Positions 51,201-60,283 of a DNA stretch of 64,000 nucleotides are shown one piece after another. The translations under genes were made by a program, and so were the position numbers. This DNA comes from Siderastrea siderea (taxonomy: Eukaryota > Cnidaria > Anthozoa > Scleractinia > Rhizangiidae). The notes under the pieces are model-generated. The model saw only the letters and a list, made by a program, of their open reading frames with translations, was not told where the DNA came from and made no database searches. The stretch spans positions 471,670-535,669 of the forward strand of contig OZ034970.1 of NCBI GenBank assembly GCA_964030785.1, written 5' to 3'. The first letter of the stretch is position 1, and every line of letters begins with the position of its first letter.

Positions 51201-53957
51201 TCATTTAAACACTGCAATTTTGTCCTCGATTTGTCGATCGCTCATAATAACCCTATTTTCGGTTAGCCTGTGTACAGCCGTCCGCGTCGGGAAAAGATTT
51301 TTTTGAGGGGACAGAGACGACTGCATCGGTTCGTGAAATCCGGATTATCTGGACATAGAAAAGCCTGTCGACGGTTTTTGTCACACGGGGATCGTCCCTC
51401 GACTTAGGACAGCCGACGCATCGTGAACGCTCGCTTAGAGCCGGTATGCATATCTTACCGTAAACATTGGCGCTCCGGCTTTCATTGCGCTGATCAAGCT
51501 TTTGCGATATCACATCTCGCCAGAATACTGTTTCAACATCACTATCACAAGTACCAGGTTGTTCAGAAGACCTTGTTTCACGTGTTCGCGGAGTGACTAA
51601 TAATAAGAATAACAGACATTCCTCCCAATTTCGTGACAACTTCGTGTGAAAATAAGATTTACATAATTATTCACTTTTCCTTTCCTCGAATCGGAGTGAT
51701 AGATTGTATTCGCTTGGATGTCAGAATAAAATCCACAGCATTGGGAACTTTTATAAGCAGTAATGTAAATATGTTTCAACATGTGTAATGGGGAGTATAT
51801 TTCTTTGCTGCTAAAAAGTGTTTATATCTTGAGTACAAGCTGAACAGGCTGAAGGTTTCTGAACGTCTAGTATTTATAGTAACTCCATTAAAGCATTTAA
51901 CATCGCGGCTTTACCTCGGTGTAAGAACCTGTGAAACTCACGGATGACGTAAAATAAAGGGAACAGAACATTTTAGACAATAGCGTACAGCATAACAATA
52001 GCTAACAAACAAAGAAAATCTTGTCAGGTTCTTACACCGAGGTAAACCCAACATCGCTCATTCAGCAGTCATTTTATTACGGTATTTGATAATGTTAGAA
52101 CTTCTTTGTCCTTGCTCCTCTATCAATGCTTTCTTGTCATAACCTACAGAAACAATAATAATAAACACAGCACGAAATCGGGTCCACAGCACGGTCTGCG
52201 TGATCGGTCAACGAGAAACACATCTGGCGAAGTACATTATTGCATCTTCAAAAGCCTTGGACCCAGCGACGCAGTCATGGACCCACACAAAAATAACACC
52301 ATGTAAAAGCAAATTTCATACACATTAACGACATATTTTTTTCACAAAGGACAGAAAATGCTACGTACCTGATTTTTCCATTGATGTGGCGTCCTGTCGA
52401 GTCGAAAACAGAGCAAAACAAGCACAAAATGGCACGGTTTCGGCCTCCCAACTCGTGAAAGCTTCGCAAAACGCCATTTTCTTCGCCACTCAACAAGTCT
52501 CTATTGTTCTATTGTATTGCGTGCAAAGCCTTGTGGGAAAAGGCCGCTTTTTGGCCACAAAAAGAGCTCAGAAAAGAGTATGTATAGTGTGCCTAGCTTC
52601 GGCGGCCATATTGCCATTTCTCGTGACGTCACCAGATATCCAATTCTGGTTATCCGCCGCACTGCAGGAGTGTATTTTGACTATTTTCTGTCGTTTTTCA
52701 GTCTCTTTTTCAGTGTTTTACCCTTCGCTCGTAAGAAAAAGATAATCCTTTGCTTTTTGGTGCTTGCTTTGATTAAGTATGTTTCCTAGAACAAATTCAT
52801 ATATTTTTCGATGTCGTCATTGTCATCTATGTAGGACTGCTAGCTCGGGATCCAAGATGGCGGCCTCAAATTCAAAATGGCGGGTTTGTGACGCCATTAT
52901 GACGTCACGACACGTCATAAAACCAATCTGTTAAGCTAATGACGTACTAAAAACGTGCCAAGTTTCATCACAAGAACGTTAATACTTTTCGAGATCTATA
53001 GGGGGGCACTTTGTGCTCCCCCCCCCCCCAGGCTCAGAAACTCAAAAAAAGCCCAGGCGAAATAGGGTTAAGAGTCTTTGACTTCATCCCAGCGATAAAG
53101 CTTAAGCCAACTCTCAAGACCTAATGATGGCTCCACGATTCTGGGAGATCAAGAAGAAAAAAAAAACAATAATTTTAGAGAGGTTTATCAGTGTCGAAGG
53201 TAATTTGCTTAACTTTGCCTTGTGATTGGTTAAGACAACTCACACCACTTTCTCCACCAATCAGAAGTCAAATTAAAAGCTATCGTTATTTTCTCGCATG
53301 CATTTTGCCGTGCTTGGCGCCGATTTTATTTATTTGCTTCGCGTTCTGATTGGTTCGTTGTGTTATTTACATCTGTCGTGATTAGTCAGGGTGGGGGTAC
53401 AGTGGTTTTCGTTTTACGACAATCAATTGAAAACCGCTCTAATAATGAAATGAGGAATGAAAAACTGCAATAAGATAAGTACGTATGCGTGATGTTCGAA
53501 AAAGTGAAGACATTTTCAAGCCATAATTTAGCTATGAATTAATCCATTTTGTTTTTTCATTAATCTTTCCTTTCATTTTTTTAACCGTTCAACCCTTCAT
53601 TTTAACAAGACTAATAACTTCTTTGGAGACATGCTCTGATTCACTAACTCACTCGCTCGCTCATTAACTCGCTCGTTTACTGACTCGCCTGCTCACTACT
53701 GTGTAACTTGTATGGAAAGAAACACTAGTTAGTTAAATGCAGTTAAGACGGCTGTTAAAAACTAACACCGGGTTTCGTCCGGCAACCCGTTTGGTTTGGT
53801 TTTACAACAGTTTACATTAAGCTGATCGTGTGAAAACATTTCGTTTCAGTTGAGAGACATGCGGGGTCTTCAGGATCACAAGGGATATTCCATCTGCGAC
53901 AACTTCCGTCCCGTGCAACCGCTGAATGGCCGCATCGTGTCCAAATACTCAGATTAG
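36227..53957 (+). CDS. Secreted alpha-carbonic anhydrase, copy B (7 exons, 286 aa)
   Basis: Paralogue of copy A with the same seven-exon structure: 36227-36281, 37484-37510, 38496-38830, 39859-39951, 41518-41590, 42373-42542 and 53850-53957 (861 nt, stop included). Splice sites are GT-AG and all phases fit. It has a signal peptide ([16 protein letters not shown]), the QSPINI signature, the NNGHAP proton-shuttle His, zinc ligands in QLHFHFG and [14 protein letters not shown] with the gating Thr, and both cysteines of the secreted-type disulfide. It keeps [13 protein letters not shown] where copy A has a shorter, altered segment; exon 5 is one codon longer and the C-terminus ends RIVSKYSD. Intron 6 is about 11.3 kb because of two abutting TTAA elements, against 0.87 kb in copy A. 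The frame is intact, so it is predicted to be active; whether it is expressed across the enlarged intron cannot be judged here. Confidence 0.93.
36894..37180. repeat. Two adjacent inverted repeats in intron 1 of copy B
   Basis: ACTTTGTTCTGTGATAAAG (about 36905) pairs with its complement ending near 37042, with arms of about 55 bases. A second pair built on AAACAGTTTCGCATGGATG/AGTCTGC follows at 37055-37160. They match the shorter pair at 5440-5740 in copy A. Confidence 0.65.
40044..40927. other. Unit B-specific insertion of about 880 bp in intron 4
   Basis: Unit A is continuous here (about 10000-10025, TTACTAAGGTTTACATGTAA). Unit B adds sequence with internal direct repeats (GCTTTCAAACTCTTCGC at about 40430 and 40709) and a GTGACG-rich tract at 40179-40235. 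No terminal inverted repeat was resolved and no gene recognised. Confidence 0.5.
45548..46897. mobile_element. Nested inverted-repeat element (1.35 kb) inside the 8.2-kb element
   Basis: CCTGCGATCAGGC at the left and GCCTGATCGCAGG at the right are exact complements. The right flank is TTAA (46898-46901) and the left is ATAA (45544-45547), so a TTAA target with one change is likely. No supportable gene inside; overlapping 60- and 109-codon ORFs lie on opposite strands. Confidence 0.65.
47460..47859. mobile_element. Mutator-like MITE (400 bp) with 11-bp target duplication
   Basis: AGGGCATGACT is present on both sides (47449-47459 and 47860-47870). Termini AGGCTCAGTCTCCAGCCGTG and CACGGATGGAGACTGAACCT are near-complementary and the arms extend at least 80 bases (CACCTTCACGGCTGGGCGCA and its complement). 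Target length and long arms fit Mutator-type elements. Confidence 0.8.
48387..48608 (+). CDS. Small ORF of unknown function inside the 8.2-kb element (doubtful)
   Basis: A 73-codon frame rich in Arg, Lys and Ser ends in [15 protein letters not shown]. The basic, helix-like tail could be part of a DNA-binding exon of a lost element protein, but there is no diagnostic motif, no donor site at its end and no partner exon nearby. Kept only because it is the most protein-like stretch in the interior of the element. Confidence 0.15.
   Translation: MNSGFLALFSMPLDGGPRGGKRYSAGRRLLSPASFRRSSENRERKKQKWNQQHSRISISIKKAIHETWKRLKG
49290..49383. repeat. Perfect 41-bp hairpin with 12-base spacer
   Basis: Left arm 49290-49330 starts CTACAACTTAATTTTCTTGA; right arm 49343-49383 is its exact reverse complement (41 of 41). 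The spacer is GCACCACGGACT. Such a perfect arm implies recent origin or homogenisation. A triple GATTTCCGGT repeat lies just upstream (49230-49260). Confidence 0.9.
50815..53067. mobile_element. TTAA-flanked 2.25-kb element, long form of the 3748-4292 family
   Basis: Left end CCTCATTTAGCCTGGGGG and right end AAGCCCAGGCGAAATAGGG. It shares TTAA 50811-50814 with the 8.2-kb element and has TTAA at 53068-53071. Both ends match the 545-bp MITE of unit A in reverse complement. The interior holds a 144-bp MITE (51906-52049) and ORFs of 76-128 codons on both strands without recognisable domains. CCCT-type end plus TTAA suggests piggyBac-type mobilisation. Confidence 0.8.
51906..52049. mobile_element. 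Short MITE, inverted copy of 7167-7313
   Basis: GGCTTTACCTCGGTGTAAGA at the left pairs with TCTTACACCGAGGTAAACC at the right. The sequence matches 7167-7313 in reverse complement. Confidence 0.7.
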
Positions 53958-54473
53958 GTTGAGCTTTTTAAAAGCACTTGAGTAACTTGATGCACTGTTA
54001 TTGATTTTCGTAGTGATGAATGTTGTGGGTGTCAAATAACTTGGGTGTTACAAATAAGTAAATAAGACTCGGGAATAAAGTATAAGAACAAATAAAGTTG
54101 CATTTAATTCATTTCTCTTTTGTGTAGTTTGAATCTCCGTAGTGCCACAGTACCCAATGCATTATTACCCGATTCATGTGGGTTTTGTCATCTTCGTGTT
54201 AAATATTTATTTACACACAGGAATTGAAAAGGTATATTGCTTTTTACAAAAAAATTGTTTTTATTTTTCTATAGCCCGAAAAGTCATCGTGACGAAAAAA
54301 GGGAGTCGCTCTATGGATGTCGGTTACGGATGGAAATGGGGAATGGGAAATTGAAAAAGAAAATGGGAAAATTAAAAATGGGAAATTGAAAATTTGAAAT
54401 TAAAAACTGTGAATGCTGAATTATCCAAATCAGCACCCATCTCAATTTAACACACACAAGCACACAAGTATGA
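53958..54473 (+). terminator. 3' UTR region and polyadenylation signal of copy B
   Basis: AATAAA at 54091-54096 lies 134 bases after the stop codon, matching the position in copy A. Homology with copy A continues to about 54473. No other gene is seen. Confidence 0.7.
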
Positions 54474-54525
54474 ACGAACCGACATGTTAAGTTAGCAAAG
54501 CATTTAAAAATTATTTTCAAAGACA

Positions 54526-54612
54526 GAAAGGAAGAAGGAAAGAAAGAAAGAAAGAAGGAAAGAAGGAAGTAAGGAAACAAAGAAAGAAAGAAAGAAAGAA
54601 AAGAAAAGAAGG
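54526..54612. repeat. GAAA/GAAG-rich microsatellite
   Basis: Purine-only tract of GAAA and GAAG tetranucleotides directly after the end of unit B homology. The opposite strand gives a low-complexity Phe/Leu/Ser ORF, not a gene. Confidence 0.85.
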
Positions 54613-54974
54613 TTGTTTCCCAAAAATTCAGTTCCCCTTTTTGAAGCCTTAAAATAACACTAAGTACTGCGAAAATCTTTCTAAAACTATATCTGTTGGT
54701 AGTCTTATGCAGGAAAAAGCTAAAAAGCACATTCTGAGATCTTTTGCTAAGAACTACAAATAAATCTGGACGATTTTCCGCAAAAGCGTTCCTCGTAAGG
54801 GGAACGGCCATGGAAAGACACGCTTGTTCCTATACTGTAGCCTTAAATTTATATCAGCAAACAAGGGTTTATCCAGAGCGATTTTGTTTCATGATATCTA
54901 CGTGAGTTTGTCTCCGGCATATCCGTTGAATTTATACAATCAGTGTTGGATTGCAAAAATTGTATTAAAGCAAA

Positions 54975-57640
54975 GGTTAAATCCGTAGAATCCATCTTTT
55001 CCGTGTGTGGGGAAAAGATCTTTGAAATGAAAAAGAAATGCATTAAGCATTGACTGCTAGTGAAATTCATACACAGTAAAAGTCTTAAAAAGAGTACCGG
55101 AGAATACTGATTTCACGGATTTCCCGGAGACATGAATGTTTAAGAAGATAACTTGCAGTCCTGACTGACTGCTAACTGAAAAAGACTCTTAAAAGAGGAG
55201 CGGAAAATACGGATTTCACGGAGATATGAATATTTAAGATTATTCAATGTTAATTTAATACAATACTTCTCTTCTTACTGTAAGTATCTTTATACTATTA
55301 AATTGACATTGAATAATATTAAAAGGCATGATACTGACTTCTAGTTTTAAGAGCGTTAGGGTCAGAAGGAGTAGTAAAAAATCTGAATCTGAATCTTATA
55401 TTCACATCCCCGTTAAATCCGTAAAATCCATCTTTTCCGTGTGTGGTGAAAAGTTCTTTGAAATGGAAAAGAAATGCATTAAGGTGGCTCGATCGAGTTT
55501 TTGAGTGACGATACCTCTCAACTTTAAGCAACTAGTGTACCACAGTGAACAACTACCCAATAGAAAATCGATCGTTACTGCTGACCTAGAAAAAGATGAA
55601 AGTTTTACATGAGGTACGTTTCATCGAAATCGGAGTTACCATAGCAACGTAATGACGTCATCCCCCGTTTTACATGAGAGCTAATTACTTGTCACCAAGA
55701 GACAATTCTGGGAAGCGCTCGACTGGATCTTCGACCTGACATATTTGTCTTCGTGTCTACAAAATTTGAAGAATTTCTATGAGAGAGTTTTCGAGAAATT
55801 TTCGGGTGAAGTTTTAAGGTGTTAAAAAACAACAAAAACAAAATAATTTTGAACTGTTATTGAAAAGTATGTCCACAGCGACTTGATGAAACAACATTTT
55901 GGTTTTAAATGAATGTCATGTCATCTAATTGCTTTATGTGAAAATTTCGGGGAAATCGTTCCATTTGATTTTTAGAAACGTTGGCTTGAATATGAACTGG
56001 TTTAGTGTGTTACGCGGCTTTTTTTAATCAAAAATCAACCCTACACTTATTAAAATGATTATGAATTAAAAAGCGGTAGATGAATTTTTTTAAAAATTTG
56101 CTTTCAAGGAGAATAATCAATATTCAATACAATCCCCGAGTCTCAAACTCATTGAAACGTTGTAAGGCTATCAATTTAAAGCCTAAACTCAGGAAATTAT
56201 TGGACTGAATTTTGTTGCTCTCATTATGCATCTCCATTGTTTCGAATAGGCGTGCAATTGTAAATTTCAGTACATCATGAATTCATATAACGCTTGATTG
56301 CTTTCCGAATATGTTCCGAAAAACGTGCTAATGTATCAGGTCAGCATTACAATAACAATGGACAGGCTGACAGCAGTGAGTGCAAACCTCAAGGTTAGCA
56401 GTAAGCGCAAACTTCGGTTAGCAGTGAGCGCAAACGGAAAGCTGCTGTGCTCAGTCAGTGTTCCAGATAAATTTTTATGGCAAGGAGTCAACGAAAAATT
56501 TAAACAGGTCAGTAGACGTGGGTCTCCCCCAATGTTATCCCAGTCTCAGCACGTTTTCGGAACATCTTCGGAAAGCAACCAAGCGTTATATGAATTCATG
56601 GTATAGTGAAATTTACAATCGCACGCCGATTCAAAACAATGAAGATGCATAATGAGAGCAACAAGCTACTGCGTGAAAATCAGTCCAATATTTTCCTGAG
56701 TTTTGGCTCAAAATTGACAGCCTTATAACGTTTCAATGAATTTGAAACGCTGGGATTGTATTGAATATTGATTATTCTCCTTGAGGACAAAGATATAAAA
56801 AAATTCATCGAACGCTTTTTAATTCATAACCATTTTAATAAGTGTAATGTCAATTTTTGATAAAAAAAAGCCGCGTAACACACTAAACAAGTTCATATTC
56901 AAGCCAACGTTTCTAAAAATCAAATGGAACGATTTCCCTGAAATTTTCACACAATGCAATTAGATGATATAACATTCATTTGAAACCAAAATGTTATTTC
57001 ATCAAACCTTTGTGGGCATACTTTTCAATAACAGATCAAAATTGTTTTGTTTTTGTTGTTTTTTAACACCCTAAAACTTCACCCGAAAATTTCTCGAAAA
57101 CGCTCTCATAGAAATTCTTCAAATTTTGCAGACGTGAATACAAATATGTCAGGTCGAAGATCCAGTCGAGCGCTTTCCAGAATTATCTCTTGGTGACAAG
57201 TAATTGGCTCTCATGTAAAATGGGGGATGACGTCATTACGTTGCTATGGTAACTCCGATTTCGATTAAACTTACCTCATTTAAAACTTTCATCTTTCTCT
57301 AGGTCAGCAGTAACGATCGATTTTCTATTGGGTTGTTCACTGTGGTACGCTAGTTGCTCAAAGTTAAGAGGTATCGTCACTCAAAAGCCCGATCGAGCCA
57401 CCTTAAGCATTGACTGCATGCTGGTGAAATTCATAGACAGTAAAACTCTTAAAAAGAGTAGCGGAAAAGACGGATTTCCCGGATTTCCCGGAGACATGAA
57501 TGTTTAATAAGATAACTTGCAGTCCTGACTGACTGCTAACTGAAAAAGACTCTTAAAAGAGTGGCGGAATATACGGATTTCACGGATTTCCCGGAGATAT
57601 GAATATTTAATATTATTTAAAATTAATTTGATATAATACT
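54975..57640. repeat. Local two-copy duplication, second copy split by a foldback element
   Basis: Block 1 (about 54975-55260) contains AAATGCATTAAGCATTGACTG and GAAAAAGACTCTTAAAAGAG. Block 2 repeats it in 55412-55482 and resumes at 57403-57640. Each block has shorter internal repeats around CGGATTTCACGGATTTCCCG. The split lies exactly at the TTAA of block 2. Confidence 0.8.
55483..57402. mobile_element. TTAA-flanked giant foldback element (1.92 kb, about 850-bp arms)
   Basis: Left end GGTGGCTCGATCGAG and right end CGATCGAGCCACC are complementary; TTAA lies at 55479-55482 and 57403-57406. The empty site is preserved in the neighbouring block (GCATTAAGCATTGACTG near 55039). Arms run 55483-56330 and 56549-57402. 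The 218-base centre carries three copies of a GCAGTGAGCGCAAAC-type repeat (56371-56440). No transposase. Confidence 0.88.
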
Positions 57641-57824
57641 TCTTTTTTTTCCACTTGTTTTCCTCTAACAAGTTCACAGAAATGCATGAAATAATGCTTT
57701 AATGAGACGTTGTGAATTTGTTTAAACACTATATGGCCTGGCTTATGCACAAGTGTGCAAGTTTTGGCTTACAGCAAATAAATGTGCGACAGTAACTTAT
57801 TGTACTATATTGTCTCTGGTTTTT

Positions 57825-59465
57825 TCAGTTGGGAAGGAACTTGAGTTCAGCCCTTTTCTTCAAAGAATCGGCCACCCTTCCGGTCTGAAACTTGAAATCG
57901 GGATCTCTCAAAATAGCAGTCCACTGTCCAAATCCGTGTTTATCTATCCCTTCTTTTAGAAATTTGTCCTCGTCGGCAGTAAATTTTAAGATCCGAAGAT
58001 GGCTTCGTTGAATGCGCATGGGCCTAGTTGAGGAGACAACCTTTTTGGAAGGCAGGGTTGTTCTTTCTACAGTTTCAACTGATGGCGATGAGCTTGAAGT
58101 TGAACAGCTAAACCTCGTGTGGACTTCCTTGTCCACTTCCGATCCCTTGGTACCTTGTAGTTTTTGTTGACACTCGTGGGCCTTCGCAGCAACTTCGCGC
58201 GACCTCTCCTTTTGATAGTGAACTTTGGCAACGGCTGAGCTGTGTTTCTGATCTTCCAACAAAATCCTTTGCTCTTTACTAGTTAGCAGATTGAGGTTTT
58301 GCGTTTCGACAATTTGACGATAGCGCGTCGGGTGGACGTATTTTCCGACTTTACTCATGACGTCGCCCAATTTGCTGTGTTGGCCTCCATTTCTCGTGAC
58401 CAGAAAGAACTCACACTGGGGTTTTAGCAATGGCCTTACGAAATTAATGTAGCTATCGAGCACCTGCATGCTTGCATCGGTCAGAATCAAGGAGTCAAAT
58501 CCATACTTTTTAGCAGTTTTGAACTTTTTCTGGTCAATGAATCCCCCGTTCTCCTTCGCTGCTCTAACCATGTCAACTGTCAAGTACTGATAAGTCATAG
58601 GGCGAGACCCCTTCACCTTAATGAACAAATACACCACAACAAATTTCGTAGCAAATGTTAAGTCCGAGAGATTGACTTGACCTGGACTTGTTTTGCACGT
58701 CTTTACGGTGTTTTCGTAACGCGGTAAGTGAAAAGTTACCACCTCTAATAGATTTTCCATGGTTGCCCTGTGCCCTCTAGCATCCAGAGTTTCAATGTCT
58801 AGATCCTGTGTCCACTGCAGTCTCATCATCTTTGGCACTGTCTTGCGTGCTCTTTTGAGGTACAACTCTGTCGAGGATAAGTTTCGAAGGATTGTGTCTG
58901 ATGCGCCATTTATTTTCCTGAAGTCGATCAATTCAGAGATGGCATCAATGTAGCCCAATCGTCCACCGTGTCCGAGTTTGCATTCATCTTGTAAGTAGTC
59001 GATAAACGTGAACAACAGACTATGAGAACACAGACTAAAGTCCAGCACTTCAAAACTCAATTCCTCTTCATCTTCGCAGCAAAATTTGAGAAATTTAAAG
59101 CATCTCTTGGCTATCTGCTGAGCTGCACGATCTTTCTTGCAACCCCCACCACTTCCAGTCAACCATTTCGTGAATAACTCGCCAATTTGGCTGGAAACTG
59201 AAAACGAAGGCAATACCCTGGCAGTTTGTGTTGTGATTTCACCCGATGTATCATCATCGGCAAGTTCTTTGGTACTTGAAATGTCGGGTTTTTCGTCAAA
59301 GAAAAAGAACCAACTGTGCTTGGTGTTCACATGTTTCCTGCAGCCACGTTGACTTTTAAATCCATCGTGATCACACGCCTGTATTGGACAGTGATACAAG
59401 CTATCTGTTTCTTCTTTTTCCAAGTGAAGCCGTTTTGATATTGGTGATGAGCCATCAATTTTCGA
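57825..59465 (-). CDS. Tyrosine recombinase-like protein with N-terminal C2H2 finger and C-terminal Myb/SANT domain
   Basis: The intronless frame is open from 59465 to the stop at 57825-57827. Numbering from the Leu(TTG) codon at 59421-59423: residues 12-36 form a C-x4-C-x13-H-x4-H zinc finger (CPIQAC ... HVNTKH). Residues 250-405 read as a tyrosine recombinase catalytic domain: Arg274 in KGSRP, Lys at 302-306, His364-x2-Arg367 in HPTRYR, His394 in KHSSAVAKVHY and Tyr403, nine residues after His394 as in XerD-type enzymes. Residues 481-528 are a Myb/SANT repeat of the telobox-like sort (FTADEDKFLKEGIDKHGFGQ ... W at 501, GRVADSLKKR). No in-frame ATG starts this frame. An ATG at 59499-59501 is in frame but followed after 11 codons by TAG (59466-59468). 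So it is a nonsense-mutated gene, or it uses an unseen upstream exon. Probably derived from a Crypton-like DNA transposon; function unknown. Confidence 0.72.
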   Translation of the reverse strand, partial: SKIDGSSPISKRLHLEKEETDSLYHCPIQACDHDGFKSQRGCRKHVNTKHSWFFFFDEKPDISSTKELADDDTSGEITTQTARVLPSFSVSSQIGELFTKWLTGSGGGCKKDRAAQQIAKRCFKFLKFCCEDEEELSFEVLDFSLCSHSLLFTFIDYLQDECKLGHGGRLGYIDAISELIDFRKINGASDTILRNLSSTELYLKRARKTVPKMMRLQWTQDLDIETLDARGHRATMENLLEVVTFHLPRYENTVKTCKTSPGQVNLSDLTFATKFVVVYLFIKVKGSRPMTYQYLTVDMVRAAKENGGFIDQKKFKTAKKYGFDSLILTDASMQVLDSYINFVRPLLKPQCEFFLVTRNGGQHSKLGDVMSKVGKYVHPTRYRQIVETQNLNLLTSKEQRILLEDQKHSSAVAKVHYQKERSREVAAKAHECQQKLQGTKGSEVDKEVHTRFSCSTSSSSPSVETVERTTLPSKKVVSSTRPMRIQRSHLRILKFTADEDKFLKEGIDKHGFGQWTAILRDPDFKFQTGRVADSLKKRAELKFLPN

Positions 59466-59501
59466 CTAGTCAATCTTACCCTTTTTGTTCATGTCGGACA
59501 T

Positions 59502-59946
59502 CTGAATGATTCACACAATTTGTTCCACTTACATAAATAGTGAACAAAACACAAAGGCGACAAAAACAATGGCTGCATTGTGCAAGTTTAAACTTCCCGC
59601 AACCTGCCCCAACTTACCCCTGCTTGCTCAGGCATGTGTCTGCTTGCCACTGTTCATTATTCTTAAGTAAGTTTACAAATTTAAGGTGATATATGGCGTT
59701 GGTGCGATTATATTCAACCTCGCCCGGACAAGTCTATAAGGGCCTCGAAAAGTCTTTAAAAACTTGCTATTGACTCTGCTTCGTGTTGTTTGAAACTTAA
59801 AACACTACACCAAATGTTTTTGCCAATTAAAAAGTGATAAAATCATAGATGGCAAGAAAAGAAGAAGGTTTCTGTTGAACAAGATATACAAAGGAACTGT
59901 CATTTCTAAATAGCAACCATTTTACATAAATTGGAACTAATGGTTA
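59502..59946. other. Stretch upstream of the recombinase-like gene, nothing recognised
   Basis: No TATA-like box or exon could be supported on the minus strand. CATTCAG just before the ATG at 59501 (read on the minus strand) resembles a splice acceptor, so an upstream exon is possible. Confidence 0.4.
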
Positions 59947-60283
59947 GGAACAAACTGTTCCACGTGCCAATAAAAAGGAACATTTCATTCAAAACGGAAC
60001 CATTAATTGGGAACAATTGTTCCTCAAGGGAATAAAAAGGAACCAATTTTGAAAGCAGGAACAATGTTAGAAAGGAACAAACGTTCCTTTACAAAAAAAG
60101 GAACGTAATTAATTGGGAACCAAAGTTCCTCATGTCAGCATAAAGGAACAACCACTCTAAAAGGGAACGCATTAATAGGAACAAATGTTCCTCAAGCGAT
60201 TATAAAGGACCAAAATTATAAAAGGGGAACAATGCCATTGGGAACACCTGTTCTAGGCCACTCATTTAGGAACAAAAAGTTCC
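59947..60283. repeat. Array of GGAAC-N4/5-GTTCC dyads
   Basis: Seven dyad-symmetric motifs: 59947-59961, 60010-60023, 60074-60087, 60116-60129, 60178-60191, 60241-60254 (last base changed) and 60269-60283, for example GGAACAATTGTTCC. Most starts are 62-64 bases apart. Between them, single GGAAC half-sites (AAAAGGAAC) recur, and weaker copies continue to about 60440. Looks like a degenerate tandem repeat with an embedded palindrome. Confidence 0.7.

Larger units (their letters stand above)
31963..54473. repeat. Segmental duplication unit B (carbonic anhydrase copy B)
   Basis: Homologous to 181-18951 in the same orientation, covering flanks, exons and introns. It is longer because of its own insertions: 32016-32392, about 32599-32815, about 34617-35798, about 40044-40927, 42612-50810 and 50815-53067. 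Homology ends near AAGTATGA at 54466-54473. In non-exonic parts the only features seen are the repeats listed separately. Confidence 0.85.

Noticed and set aside
51253..51639. 128-codon minus-strand ORF within the 2.25-kb TTAA element
   Set aside because: No DDE or zinc motif, overlaps an ORF on the other strand and starts near repeated sequence; not enough to call a transposase fragment.
54311..54811. 166-codon minus-strand ORF rich in Phe, Ser and Leu
   Set aside because: Produced by the purine-rich GAAA microsatellite and flanking repeats; no domain and no codon bias.
59947..59961. GGAACAAACTGTTCC as a steroid-receptor response element
   Set aside because: Fits the consensus by eye, but neighbouring dyads have different spacers and no such receptor context is known here; treated as part of a degenerate repeat array.
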